Origin: Tetrahymena thermophila SB210
Taxonomy: Eukaryota; Ciliophora; Oligohymenophorea; Hymenostomatida; Tetrahymenidae
Direction: 5' to 3'
NCBI RefSeq assembly: GCF_000189635.1
Contig: NW_002476512.1
Span: 1,488,001 to 1,552,000, forward strand
Length of the DNA: 64,000 nucleotides
Shown: in pieces, positions 50,350 to 62,770 of the stretch
How the letters are laid out: the number at the start of each line of letters is the position of its first letter
Position numbering within the stretch: the first letter of the stretch is position 1
Program-made: the position numbers and the translations under genes
Notes under the pieces: model-generated
Told to the model about the DNA's origin: nothing
The model's database searches: none
The model's input: only the letters and a program-made list of their open reading frames with translations

Positions 50350-51146
50350 AATTTTTCTGTGATATCTCTTCATAAAAGTAAATTTCTAAATAAATATTTG
50401 AAAATTAATTATTATATTTTATTTGTTCTTTTTATCCATTTATAATTAATTAAATTCCATAAATTGCTTGCTATTCAATATTTTTGAAAAAAAAAAAATG
50501 AAAAAATAGATTAAATATTATGAAGAATTAGAAGAAGTAACTATTTATTAATTTATTAATATCCTTTAAATATTTATATATTAATAAAAAAAGTTTTTAA
50601 ACTCTTCACATTTAACTCATAAGGTTCTCCATATTAAATTGAAGTATATTTAATTTAAAGATTTTTTTTATATTCTAATTAATAATTTTTTTATTTAACT
50701 TTCAATTTATTTAAAAAAATTATTTTTCTATTAGAAATTATCATTATTATTTATTGATTTTTATTAAAACAAAAATTTTTTAGTTATTTTAACTTAATTT
50801 CAAATAATTTATTATTCATTTTTTATTATTTAATATTTTATCTTCATTTTTTGCTATTATTAACATTTACACTTGATAAAAACAGTTATTTGATTTGGAT
50901 TGTTATATTTTTATTAATAAAAAATTAATTTAGAACATTAAAGCTATTTTAATTTATTTGATTTATTTTCTTTTTCTTTTTATTTTGCTTGCATTTTTTT
51001 TGCTTCATTTTTTGTTCTTTTAACTCATTATATTAATTTCAACTTTTACTTTTATTATTAATTAAATTTATTATTTCATATTTTTTTTATATTTTTTACT
51101 TCAAATTAACTATTTAATTAAATATTTTTCTTCAATATTTAAAAAG

Positions 51147-53331
51147 TAACAATTAAATTGATAATGTAGGTATATCAGGCTTAAGTTCATGTTTAGCAAA
51201 TTGTATTAATCTCTCAAATTTGACACTTTAACTTGAGTAAAAACAGTTTATTTGTTTTGAGTAGCGATATTTTTAAATATATAAACTAATTTAAAATAAC
51301 AGAGCTCTTTTTTCGTGCTTGCTTGTTTGCTTGTTTTTTTTCTTTTCTTCTTTCTTTGTTAATTTAACTCATCATTTTATTTTCAACTTTTGCTTTTATT
51401 ATTAATTAGTTTATCTTATTATTTCAAATTATTTCTTTATTTCTTCCTTCTAATTTACTATTTAATTATATAATTTTTCTTCAATATTTAAAAAGTTGGA
51501 ATAAAATTGGTGATGAAGGTATATCAGGTTTAGGTTCTGCTTTAGGAAATTGCATTAACCTCTCAAATTTAACAATTGAGCTTTCGTAAATACAGTTTAT
51601 TTGTTTTGGATTGTGATATTTTTTAAATTATAAAATTAACTTAAAACAAAAAATATTATTTTTATTTTTATTGCTCTTGCTTGTTTTTTTTCTTTTTATT
51701 TCTTTGTTAATTTAACTCATAATTTTATTTTCAACTTTTGGTTTTATTATTAATTAATCTTATTTTTTCATATTTTTTCTTCATTTTTTTCTTCTAATTA
51801 ACTATTTAATGAATTATTTTTTCTTCAATATTTAAAAAGTGAAAATTAAATTGGTGCAATGGGTGCATCAGGCTTAGGTTCTGCTTTAGCAAATAGCATT
51901 AATCTCTCACATTTAACACTAAACCTTTAGTTAAAACAGTTTATTTGTTTTGGATTATGATATTTTTAATTATAAAAACTAATTTAAAACAATTAAACTC
52001 TATTTTATTTTTCTTTTTATTGCACTTACTTGTTTTTTCCTCATTTTTGTTAATTTAGCTCCTTCATCATTTTATTTTCAACTTTTGCTTTTATTAATTA
52101 ATTAAACTTATTATTTCATATTATTTATTTATTTTTTCCTTCTAATTAACTATTTAAAAAATATATTTTTTCCTCAATATTTAAAAAGTGGCAATAAAAT
52201 TGGTGCAATTGGTGGATCAGGATTAGGATCTGGTTTAGCAAATTGCATTAATCTCTCAAATTTGTCTCTTTAACTTGGGTAAAAACAGTTTATTTGTTTT
52301 GAATTATGATATTTTTAAATATAAAAACTAATTTATAATTACAAATCTCTTTTTTCTTTTTCTTTTTATTGTGTTTGCTTGTTTTTTTTTGTTCTTTCTT
52401 TATTAATTTAACTCATCATTTAAATTTTAATTTTTAATTTTATTATTAATTAATTAATCTTTATTATTACATATTTTTTATTTATTTTTTCCTTCTAATT
52501 AACTATTTAATTATATATTTTTTCTTCAATATTTAAAAAGTTGGAATAAAATTTGTGATGAAGGCACATTAGGCTTAGGTTATGGTTTAGCAAATTGTAT
52601 TAATCTCTCAAATTTGAAACTTTAACTTGGGTAAAAACAGTTTATTTGTTGTGGATTGTGATATTTTTAAATTTAAAAACTAATTTAAAATAATGAAGCC
52701 CTTTTTTCTTATTCTTTTTATTGTGATTGCTTTTTTTTGTTCTTTCTTTGTTTGTTAATTTAGCTCATTATTTTATTTTCAATTTTTGCTTTTATTATTA
52801 ATTAATCTTATTATTTGATATTTTTTGTTTATTTTTTCCTTCTAATTACCAATTTAATTATATATTTTTTCTTCAATATTTAAAAAGTTGGAATAAAATT
52901 GGTGATGAAGGTACATCAGGCTTAGGTTCCGCTTTAGTAAATTTCAATAATCTCTCAAATTTGACACTTAACCTTTAGTAAAAATAGTTTATTTGATTTG
53001 GATTGTGAAATTTTTTAATTATAAAATTAATTTAAAGCAACTAAGTTCTTTTTTCTTTTTCTTTTTATTGTGCTTGCTTTTTTTTTGTTCTTTTTTTGTT
53101 AATTTAACTCATCATTTTATTTTCAACTTTTACTTATATTATTAATTAATTAATCTTATTATTTAATATTTTTTCCTTCTAATTAACTATTTAATGATAT
53201 ATTTTTCTTCAATATTTTAAAGTTACAATTAAATTGGTGATGAAGGTGTATCAAGATTAGGTTGTGCTTTAGCAAGTTGCATAAATCTTTCAAATTTGAC
53301 ACTTAACCTTTAGTAAAAACAGTTTATTTGA
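51147..53331 (+). CDS. LRR exon array of seven near-identical 90-nt exons (partial gene)
   Basis: Seven exons, each exactly 90 nt and each one leucine-rich repeat: 51147-51236, 51496-51585, 51840-51929, 52189-52278, 52541-52630, 52888-52977 and 53223-53312. Each reads like WNKIGDEGTSGLGSALANC followed by INLSNLTLNL, the ribonuclease-inhibitor/NLR type of repeat. All introns are phase 2, 245-262 nt, begin GTAAAAACAG or nearly so and end CAATATTTAAAAAG, and are similar along their length, so exon plus intron was amplified as one unit of about 345 bases. All seven exons are open in ciliate code. After the seventh no acceptor follows; if its donor is ignored the frame ends at TGA 53329-53331, giving a possible terminus. 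No start exon was found, and a decayed unit lies upstream near 50860. Partial gene or young pseudogene. Confidence 0.65.
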
Positions 53332-54168
53332 TTTGGATTGTGATATTCTTAAATTTTTAAAATGAATAAAAATCACAAAAGCAATTTGAATTGATTTGTT
53401 AGCTTTTATTTGATTTTTTTTTGTTATGTTTTTTATTCCAGTAATATTATTTTATTTATTAATTTAAGAAATAATTTTTAATTTAAAATTTTATTTTATT
53501 TAATATTTATTTAAAATTTACACAAATTTATTATAAAAGTTCTAACTAAATGAATGAATCATAAAAATTCAAAGTAATAGGCAAGTGTCTTAAATCAAAA
53601 AGATTAGTTGTCTTTCAAAAATAATTCTGATGATAAACTGACAAAAGGATAAATAAATATAAAATTTTGTTGAATATTAAATACTTTTTTCATAATATTT
53701 AAAAAAATTTTTTTAACCTCTTATAAAAAAACCTTCAAATAATTTGAAATTTTTAATTATATAAAGTTTTTATTATTTTAGGAATTTTATATTGTGTTAA
53801 GTTTTTTACAAATATTTGAGATGTTTTTTCTCAAAATATTTTCTTCTTTATTTTGTATAAATATGTTTAGATAAAATATTTATTTAGTAAAAAAATATTT
53901 TCAAAATTTAAATCAAATATTATATTAATTAATAAATTACTACTTTTTGCTAAGACATAAAATAATTTATTAAAATACATTTAAAATTAAAAATTAAATT
54001 AAAATATTTTGTGAAAATAAAAAGCTAATTAGTAAAGAAAAATAACTCAATAAACAAAATACTTAAATTTTAAAACATATTTTTAACTAATTAATTACAT
54101 TTAATTTTAATTTTGTACAAATAAAATAATTAATAATTAAAAATATTAATATTTATATTAATATGCAA
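53332..54168. other. Spacer between the LRR array and the surface-protein cluster
   Basis: AT-rich, no gene seen. It would hold the 3' ends of two converging transcription units. Confidence 0.5.
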
Positions 54169-55296
54169 TCAAATTAGTAGAATAAAAACACTCATTAATA
54201 TTGAAGCAAAAGCTAATTAAATAGCCTGATTTGTGCTAATTTAATCAAAGCTAGGAGATATTCCGTTTCCAGTTTCATCAATTTAATTGTCAGAGTTGCT
54301 TGTAGTGTAAACACTAACACCATTTGGATCTATTACAGCATCAGGTGAAGCTTATAATAATCTGTTAATTTCTTCTTCCTCAGCTCTCAATAATCTCAAT
54401 TTCTTCTCAAGAGATGCATCTCCTTGTAAAATATTCTCACAAGATGAGTTATCTCCAAATATAGTTGTACCTTTACATATTTTACCACCCTTACCATCAT
54501 CGTTAGAAATTTTAGGATTAGCAAAAATAGTTTTAATATTATCAAGAACATTAGCTCCACATTTATCATTATTCTTAATGTAAGCAGCATTCAATTCTTT
54601 AACAATCAATTCTATATTAGAGGGAGTAAAGAAACTTGCGGTACAAGATATAGCTTGGTCAGTTGATTATAAGAAGGTGCTAACTGAGGATTGAGAAACC
54701 TTAAGTTAACCTTAAGCATTGAAGTAATCATTGATTTTTTCAACACCAGCACAAATAGAGCACAAAGCACCTCTTGTGAAAGATGAAATAGCCTTAGCGA
54801 AGTTGATTCTGCAAGTGGCTTGAGCTGTTTTGTTGGCTTGTAAAACTTTTAAGGTTGTATTAGCAAAGATAGCATCAAAAGTAAGAGGAGTAGAAGGAAG
54901 GACAGTGTTAGAACAGTTTTTGTTGACTTAAGTAACATAAACACTGACAAGCTTTTGGAAAGCACTTTTGGATTATAAAATTGGCTTAACCTTTAGTAAA
55001 GCAGCATTATCGATGAGCTTTACCATATTTTTATCACAACAAGAATTTTGATTGGCATATTGAGAGCAAACGCCTAAATCAGCAGCAGTTCTATTGGCAG
55101 GTTTAGCATTTTGGAATTACTTTTGAAGAGCCTCATTTTTAGACTTTCCTTTGCTATCAGACTAGAGAACATTAGTGAGAACATTCTTAGCCTTTGCAAA
55201 AGCAAGGTGGGAACTGCAGGTTGGAGAATTGCTTGCGGCAAGAGTAATTGAAATCATGTAAGTAGCTAATAGAGCTAGAATGATAGTTTTTGACAT
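54169..55296 (-). CDS. Probable GPI-anchored surface protein, copy 1 of 5
   Basis: Single open frame of 375 residues, ATG at 55296 and TGA at 54169. It starts with a signal peptide (MSKTIILALLATYMISITLA) and ends with a hydrophobic tail directly before the stop (QLAFASILMSVFILLI) with no cytoplasmic residues after it, the layout of a GPI-anchored protein. Between them are about a dozen Cys, including QNSCCDKN, LCSICAG and ISCTASF, and N-glycosylation sites such as NRT, NCS, NTT and NKT. Mostly helical by composition, with a charged helix LEKKLRLLRAEEEE near the end. It lacks the CxxC-type repeats of ciliate immobilisation antigens, so I do not assign it to them. It is the most divergent of the five at its C-terminus. 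Function unknown; cell-surface location is inferred. Confidence 0.8.
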
Positions 55297-55457
55297 TTTA
55301 ATTTTTTTATTTTATATTTTGATGATTTTATATTTTTTTGATTGATTATTATTTATAAGTTTTTGCTTTTTAATTTTTTGATAATTTATTAACATATCTG
55401 ATAAATTCAAGAATGATAATATCTGATTAAATAAATTTGAATAAAGGATATTGATTT

Positions 55458-55467
55458 AGTCTATGAA
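55458..55467 (-). promoter_or_regulatory. Proximal AGTCTATGAA element, copy 1
   Basis: 162 bases upstream of the start codon. It aligns with the 19-base conserved block of copies 2-4, but here only the core AGTCTATGAA is intact. Orientation is given by the gene on the minus strand. Confidence 0.45.
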
Positions 55468-55769
55468 TCCAAAAGGTGTTAAAGTAGATAAATTGGTAAA
55501 TTATAAGTATTAAATTTAATATTTGTTTAGGCTAATATATTTCCTATGTGTATTATGTGTAAAGAATACTTTTAATAGTAAGATATTATCTAAATATTAA
55601 CAATTATTCAACAAACTTAGATGAATATATATAAATGAATATGTTATCTACAAAATTTACAAAAAAATTTTTTTTGTCTAGTTTTAAAAATTTAATTTAT
55701 TAAAAAATCTATAAAACAAATTTATTATTTTGATTTTTTTTTTCTACATCAGATTATAATAGATACTTA

Positions 55770-55783
55770 GAAGTCTATAAATA
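55770..55783 (-). promoter_or_regulatory. Distal GAAGTCTATAAATA element, copy 1
   Basis: 474 bases upstream of the start; the core AAGTCTATAAAT is kept in copies 2 and 3 and as AAGTCTATAAATC in copy 4 at 462-478 bases from their starts, while the surrounding DNA is poorly conserved. Confidence 0.45.
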
Positions 55784-56402
55784 AATAAATTAAAGATCAA
55801 TTTAACTTATTAATTCATTTAATATTTATTTATTCTTCTGATAAATTTTGATTTCAAAATTAAAAAAAATATATCTTGATTAGTAAAATTATAATGTTAT
55901 GTTAGAAAAATTAAAAAAATGTTTTAATAGATTCAAAAAATTTTTAGAACAATATTAAATTGTTTCATTTTTATCTTTTATCTAATCATTTTATTAAATG
56001 ATATTCCAAATATTTGCTAGTCAATATAAATTAAATCAATAAATAAAAAAAATATTAATTAATTTAAAATATATTATCTTTTTTATTTTCATAAAAAATT
56101 AATATTCATGATTAAAAAAATACAAATAGTATTAATTTATTAATTATTGATTTGATAAAAGAGATAATTTAAATTATTGATAGATATTAAGTCAATAAAA
56201 AATGTAAAGTCTTATATTAAAATTAATCCTCGCGCACATTAGATATTAAAATTATTTTAAAGTTTATTAATTAATTAGCAAATTTTATACAAAATGTAGT
56301 AAAAATTATATGTTCTACATATAATTAAAATTATATTATCTTTATATAGTAAATAGATAAAATTATAGTATTTTTATTTGAATATAAAATTTTTAAGAAT
56401 TG

Positions 56403-57530
56403 TCAGAAAAGTAAAGCAAATAAGCTAATTGATAAAGCTGTAAAACCTATCATAATACTGTTATTTGTGCTAATTTAGTCAAAGTTAGGAGCTATACCGT
56501 TTCCAGTTTCATCAATTTAATTGTCAGAGTTACTTGTTGTATAAACACTAACACCATTTGGATCTATTACAGCATCAGATGAGGCTTATAATAATCTATT
56601 AATCTCTTCTTCCTCAGCTCTCAATAATCTCAATTTCTTCTCAAGAGAGGCATCTCCTTGTAAAATATTCTCACAAGCTGAGTTATCTCCAAATATAGTT
56701 GTACCTTTACATACTTTACCACCCTTACCATCATCATTTGAAATTTTAGGATTAGCAAAAATAGTTTTGATATTATCAAGAACATTAGCTCCACATTTAT
56801 CATTATTCTTAATGTAAGCAGCATTCAATTCTTTAACAATCAATTCAATATTAGAGGGAGTAAAGAAACTTGCGGTACAAGATATAGCTTGGTCAGTTGA
56901 TTGTAAGAAGGTGTTAACTGAGGATTGAGAAACCTTAAGTTAACCTTAAGCATTGAAGTAGTCATTGATTTTTTCAACACCAGCACAAATAGAGCACAAA
57001 GCACCTCTTGTGAAAGATGAAATAGCCTTAGCGAAATTGATTCTGCAAGTGGCTTGAGCTGTTTTGTTGGCTTGTAAAACTTTTAAGGTTGTATTAGCAA
57101 AGATAGCATCAAAAGTAAGAGGAGTAGAAGGAAGGACAGTGTTAGAACAGTTTTTGGTGACTTAAGTAACATAAACACTGACAAGCTTTTGGAAAGCACT
57201 TTTAGATTATAAGATTGGCTTAACCTTTAGTAATGCAGCAGTATCGATGAGCTTTACCATATTTTTATCACAACAAGAGTTTTGATTGGCATATTGAGAG
57301 CAAACACCTAAATCAGCAGCAGTTCTGTTGGCAGGTTTAGCATTTTGGAATTACTTTTGAAGAGCCTCATTTTTAGACTTTCCTTTGCTATCAGACTAGA
57401 GAACATTAGTGAGAACATTCTTAGCCTTTGCAAAAGCAAGATGAGAACTGCAGGTTGGAGAATTGCTTGCAGCAAGAGTAATAGAAATCATGTAAGTAGC
57501 TAAAAGAGCTAGAATGATAGTTTTTGACAT
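56403..57530 (-). CDS. Probable GPI-anchored surface protein, copy 2 of 5
   Basis: 375 residues, ATG at 57530 and TGA at 56403, the same 1128-nt length as copies 1, 3 and 4. Signal peptide, Cys-containing ectodomain and terminal hydrophobic tail are as in copy 1, but the tail reads SIMIGFTALSISLFALLF, the version shared by copies 2-5. In the C-terminal third it differs from copies 3 and 4 at only one residue (GGKVCKG for GGKICKG). Coding DNA is nearly identical between copies while the spacers are not. Confidence 0.8.
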
Positions 57531-57698
57531 TTTATGTTTAATTTATCTTATTGGGTGATTTTAATTATTTTTGATTGATTATTAATTATGATATTTAGTT
57601 TTGTTGTTCATTCAGTATTTAATGTAATATATTTGTTTTCTGATGAATTCAAGAATAATAAAACCTGATTAAATAAATTTGAATGAAAGAAATTGATG

Positions 57699-57717
57699 AA
57701 GTCTATGAAACAAAAAG
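57699..57717 (-). promoter_or_regulatory. Proximal conserved element, copy 2
   Basis: AAGTCTATGAAACAAAAAG, about 170 bases upstream of the start codon, identical in copy 3 (59954) and one base different in copy 4 (62465). Likely part of a shared promoter. Confidence 0.55.
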
Positions 57718-58007
57718 TTGTAAAAAGAGCTTTATTTGGACATTTTAAGTATTGAATTTAAATTTTTATAATAAATAATTCACTAAAAAAGTATTAATTT
57801 ATGTCATTTTATAATAATATAAAATATACTTACCTAATATAAAAAAATATTTTTTAAACACTCAGATAATATGTAAAATAGGTTCTTATTTATTTTTATG
57901 AATTTATTATGGAAGGTTCATTTGATATATTAAAAAATCTATAAATTAAATTTATAATTTTGATTATTTGTCTATTTTTCGACTAGGTTTAATTTATTGA
58001 ATGTTTT

Positions 58008-58021
58008 GAAGTCTATAAATA
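58008..58021 (-). promoter_or_regulatory. Distal GAAGTCTATAAATA element, copy 2
   Basis: 478 bases upstream of the start codon; it repeats the AAGTCTAT core of the proximal element in the same orientation. Confidence 0.5.
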
Positions 58022-58663
58022 AATTAAAGTTTATTTTTTAATTATTTATCTACTTAATAATTATGTTCTGATTAATTTTGTTTTGAAAAAAATTTAAATA
58101 TTACTTTAAGCTGAAAATACTTTTTTATACATAAAAATAAAACAAAATGTTTTTTGGTGGTAAGTTTAATATGTTTTTGAATTCTTATAAAATAAAATGA
58201 GCATAAAATATTTAAAAATTATATCTAAAAATAAAAAATAATTGCTCTATAAATAATATTTTTTTAATTTTGATAATTTAAAATTTTAAGTTTACTATTT
58301 ATAAAAAATTTTATTGTATTTAAATTGTGCTTTTTTAAGAAAAAATTTTTTTTACACAAAAGAATGAATACACTTGTACAATTTTTTTTTTATTTTATTG
58401 AATTTTTAATAGATTTCAATGATTTCATTTGAAAACTAAAAATTGTTTTCAATTAATTTTATAGATTAGTTATTTTTTATTTTTAGAGTAATTAACAAAT
58501 ATTAAATAAATTAGCATATATTTTAAGTCTTTAAAAATATTAATATTTTACTTTAAAATGTTTAATTAATTACGAAACAAAATTATAAATTTAATGAATA
58601 AGTTTACAGATAATCGATAAGATTAATATTATTTTAATTTGGATAGAAAATTTTTAAATATTG

Positions 58664-59791
58664 TCAGAAAAGTAAAGCAAATAAGCTAATTGATAAAGCT
58701 GTAAAGCCTATCATAATACTGTTATTTGTGCTAATTTAGTCAAAGTTAGGAGCTATACCGTTTCCAGTTTCATCAATTTAATTATCAGAGTTACTGGTTG
58801 TGTAAACACTAACACCATTTGGATCTATAACAGCATCAGATGAGGCTTATAATAATCTATTAATCTCTTCTTCCTCAGCTCTCAATAATCTCAATTTCTT
58901 CTCAAGAGAGGCATCTCCTTGTAAAATATTCTCACAAGCTGAGTTATCTCCAAATATAGTTGTACCTTTACATATTTTACCACCCTTACCATCATCATTA
59001 GAAATTTTAGGATTAGCAAAAATAGTTTTAATATTATCAAGAACATTAGCTCCACATTTATCATTATTCTTAATGTAAGCAGCATTCAATTCTTTAACAA
59101 TCAATTCAATATTAGAGGGAGTAAAGAAACTTGCGGTACAAGATATAGCTTAATCAGTTGATTGTAAGAAGGTGTTAACTGAGGATTGAGAAACCTTAAG
59201 TTAACCTTAAGCATTGAAGTAGTCATTGATTTTTTCAACACCAGCACAAATAGAGCACAAAGCACCTCTTGTGAAAGATGAAATAGCCTTAGCGAAATTG
59301 ATTCTGCAAGTGGCTTGAGCTGTTTTGTTGGCTTGTAAAACTTTTAAGGTTGTATTAGCAAAGATAGCATCAAAAGTAAGAGGAGTAGAAGGAAGGACAG
59401 TGTTAGAACAGTTTTTGTTGACTTAAGTAACATAAACACTGACAAGCTTTTGGAAAGCACTTTTGGATTATAAGATTGGTTTAACCTTTATTAAGGCAGC
59501 ATTATCGATGAGCTTTACCATATTTTTATCACAACAAGAGTTTTGATTGGCATATTGAGAGCAAACACCTAAATCAGCAGCAGTTCTGTTGGCAGGTTTA
59601 GCATTTTGGAATTACTTTTGAAGAGCCTCATTTTTAGACTTTCCTTTACTATCAGATTAGAGAATATTAGAGAGGACATTCTTAGCCTTTGCAAAAGCTA
59701 GGTGAGAACTGCAGGTTGGTGCATTACTTGCAGCAAGAGTAATAGAAATCATGTAAGTAGCTAAAAGAGCTAAAATGATAGTTTTTGACAT
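58664..59791 (-). CDS. Probable GPI-anchored surface protein, copy 3 of 5
   Basis: 375 residues, ATG at 59791 and TGA at 58664. Same signal peptide, Cys pattern and hydrophobic tail as copy 2. The start is fixed by the signal peptide and by identical position in every copy. Small differences from copy 2 fall mainly in the N-terminal part near the signal-peptide end (ASNAPTC for ASNSPTC). No intron. Confidence 0.8.
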
Positions 59792-59953
59792 TTTTAATTT
59801 TATTTTATTTTATTGTTTGTTTTAATTATTTTATATTGATAAATATTATTTACTATTTTATGATACTTTCAGTATTTAATAATATACTTTCCCTTTAATA
59901 AATTCAAAAATAATGAAATCTGATTTAATAAAATAGAATGAAAAAAATTGATT

Positions 59954-59972
59954 AAGTCTATGAAACAAAAAG
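59954..59972 (-). promoter_or_regulatory. Proximal conserved element, copy 3
   Basis: AAGTCTATGAAACAAAAAG, 163 bases upstream of the start codon, the same as in copy 2. The similarity continues for about 15 bases (TTGTAAAAAGAGCTTTAT) and then fades. Confidence 0.55.
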
Positions 59973-60252
59973 TTGTAAAAAGAGCTTTATTTCCAAATTT
60001 TAAATATATAATTTCGAATTTGATTAACATACTTGCTATCTAAATATAAAATATTTTAACTAAATATTTCATAGTTAATATAAAAATAATTCATAAAGCT
60101 CTTTAAATATATTAGGATATGTATCCATACAAATTTACAAAAAAATTTTGTAGTCTTGCTAAAAAAATTAATTAATTGAATAATCTAAAAAACAAATTTA
60201 TAATTTTGAATTTTTCTTTTTTTATTCTGCGCCTAATTTACAATAGTTGTTT

Positions 60253-60266
60253 GAAGTCTATAAATA
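60253..60266 (-). promoter_or_regulatory. Distal GAAGTCTATAAATA element, copy 3
   Basis: 462 bases upstream of the start codon; same core and direction as the proximal element. Confidence 0.5.
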
Positions 60267-61171
60267 TATTAATTGAACTTCTATTTTTTTAATTAATTAC
60301 TTTTTATTAATCTGATGAATTTTGTGTTCAAAGTCTTTGAAACTACATTTTATATATAAACATCAATATTTAAATAAAGAGAAACCAGCTTAAGCTGGCC
60401 ACTTAATAAACCAAAAATTTAACCCAAAATTTATAGATAGATCCCATTCTTTAAATAGATTTTAAGAAAATGTTAAAATTGGGATAAAATTATTTCTCAT
60501 TTTAAAAAAATATTCAGTTAATGAGAGTGTCTTAATTCACAGGCTTTACTGTATTACATAATTATTTTTTTAAATTAAAATAATATTTTAAAGCAAAAAA
60601 TTAAAATAAAATAAAATTTTTTTATATTTATTTATTAATATCAACCATTTTTAATTTATTAAATCATTCCATTTTTATTGATTATTTTCCCATTTTATTT
60701 TTGACAATCTAAAAATTTTCGTTTTATAGTTAATAAATATAAAACAAATTTTAAAAGTAGAAATTAATTGCAAAATAAATAATATTTTTTTAAACAGATA
60801 ATTATTAAGTTTTTACTAAAAAATTATAATTTTTAAATATAACATTAAATAAATCTATTTTATTAATATTAAAACATTCTAAATATTTTCAAAATCATTT
60901 GATAAAAGAAATACTTAAATTTATGATAATAATTATTTATTGATTTGATTATTGAGCCAATTTATATTTTTTCATGATTATTAATGAAACAAAACACTTT
61001 ACTTTTTAAATCATAAATAATATTTCTTATTATATTCTGTAATTATTCATTAAAATTTTTTTGTTATTAACAAATGTTATACAAAATATAGTATAAAATA
61101 TATTATTTATCTACAGAAAATAAAAAGATAAGATTAATATTATTTTAATTTGGATTAAATTTTAATTATTG

Positions 61172-62299
61172 TCAGAAAAGTAAAGCAAATAAGCTAATTG
61201 ATAAAGCTGTAAAGCCTATCATAATACTGTTATTTGTGCTAATTTAGTCAAAGTTAGGAGCTATACCGTTTCCAGTTTCATCAATTTAATTATCAGAGTT
61301 ACTGGTTGTGTAAACACTAACACCATTTGGATCTATAACAGCATCAGATGAGGCTTATAATAATCTATTAATCTCTTCTTCCTCAGCTCTCAATAATCTC
61401 AATTTCTTCTCAAGAGAGGCATCTCCTTGTAAAATATTCTCACAAGCTGAGTTATCTCCAAATATAGTTGTACCTTTACATATTTTACCACCCTTACCAT
61501 CATCATTTGAAATTTTAGGATTAGCAAAAATAGTTTTAATATTATCAAGAACATTAGCTCCACATTTATCATTATTCTTAATATAGGCAGCATTTAATTC
61601 TTTAACAATCAATTCTATATTAGAGGGAGTAAAGAAACTTGCGGTACAAGATATAGCTTAGTCAGTTGATTATATGAAGGTATTAACAGAGGATTGAGAA
61701 ATCTTAAGTTAACCTTAAGCATTGAAGTAATCATTGATTTTTTCAACACCAGCACAAATAGAGCACAAAGCACCTCTTGTGAAAGATGAAATAGCCTTAG
61801 CGAAATTGATTCTGCAAGTGGCTTGAGCTGTTTTGTTGGCTTGTAAAACTTTTAAGGTTGTATTAGCAAAGATAGCATCAAAAGTAAGAGGAGTAGAAGG
61901 AAGAACAGTGTTAGAACAGTTTTTGTTAACTTAAGTAACATAAACACTAACAAGCTTTTGGAAAGCACTTTTAGATTATAAGATTGGCTTAACCTTTAGT
62001 AATGCAGCAGTATCGATGAGCTTGACCATATTTTTATCACAACAAGAGTTTTGATTGGCATATTGAGAGCAAACACCTAAATCAGCAGCAGTTCTGTTTG
62101 CAGGTTTAGCATTTTGGAATTACTTTTGAAGAGCCTCATTTTTAGACTTTCCTTTGCTATCAGACTAGAGAACATTAGTGAGAACATTCTTAGCCTTTGC
62201 AAAAGCAAGGTGGGAACTGCAGGTTGGAGCATTATTTGCAGCAAGAGTAATAGAAATCATATAAGTAGCTAAAATAGCTAAAATGATAGTTTTTGACAT
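61172..62299 (-). CDS. Probable GPI-anchored surface protein, copy 4 of 5
   Basis: 375 residues, ATG at 62299 and TGA at 61172. Signal peptide, Cys-containing ectodomain and hydrophobic tail as in copies 2 and 3; its C-terminal third gives the same protein as copy 3 despite several silent changes in the DNA. That points to selection on the protein, to recent gene conversion, or both. No intron or break seen. Confidence 0.8.
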
Positions 62300-62464
62300 T
62301 TTAGGTTTAATTTATCTTATTTTGGTGATTTTAATTATTTTTGATTGATTATTAATTATGATATTTAGTTTTGTTGTTCATTCAGTATTTATTGTAAAAT
62401 ACTTGTTTTCTGATGAATTCAAGAATAATAAAATCTGATTAAATAAATTCAAAAAAAAATGCTC

Positions 62465-62483
62465 AAGTCTATGAAATAAAAAA
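62465..62483 (-). promoter_or_regulatory. Proximal conserved element, copy 4
   Basis: AAGTCTATGAAATAAAAAA, 166 bases upstream of the start codon; core intact, end slightly changed. Confidence 0.5.
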
Positions 62484-62770
62484 TTGATAAAATAGCCAAT
62501 TAGCAAATTATAAGTATCAAATTTTAATTTTGATTGTATTAAAATTATTCCCAATCTAAATATATTACATTAACAATTAGTATTACTTCATATTAAAAAT
62601 AAATAAACAAACTCTAATATAAATATATTTAAAAAGGATATCAAAAAACATAAAATAGCAAAAAAATTTTGTAATCTAATTATAAAATTGAATATATTAA
62701 AAAACTATAAAACAAATTAATATTTTTGATTATCTTCTATTTTTTGATAAATCTAATTAAATATAAATTT

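Larger units (their letters stand above)
48686..51146. other. Intergenic region with microsatellites, a G-rich tract and a decayed LRR unit
   Basis: No intact gene. A (CACT)n run at 48829-48856, a G-rich tract at 50283-50300 and a (CATA)n run at 50328-50349. Around 50855-50905 the sequence ACACTTGATAAAAACAG and the following bases match the end of an LRR exon and the start of its intron in the array downstream, so at least one decayed repeat unit precedes the intact ones. Confidence 0.5.
55297..56402. other. Upstream region of copy 1 and 3' region of copy 2
   Basis: AT-rich. It carries the proximal (55458-55467) and distal (55770-55783) AGTCTAT elements of copy 1. No gene. Confidence 0.6.
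57531..58663. other. Upstream region of copy 2 and 3' region of copy 3
   Basis: AT-rich spacer with the two conserved elements of copy 2 (57699-57717 and 58008-58021). No gene. Confidence 0.6.
59792..61171. other. Upstream region of copy 3 and 3' region of copy 4
   Basis: The longest spacer in the cluster, AT-rich, with elements at 59954-59972 and 60253-60266. About 60380-60560 has a slightly richer composition than its surroundings (GAGAAACCAGCTTAAGCTGG), which is absent from the other spacers and accounts for much of the extra length. No gene. Confidence 0.55.

Noticed and set aside
51147-53331. CRISPR-like array (regular spacing near 345 bases)
   Set aside because: The repeated part is a spliced LRR exon plus intron, spacers are not unique, and the organism is a eukaryote.
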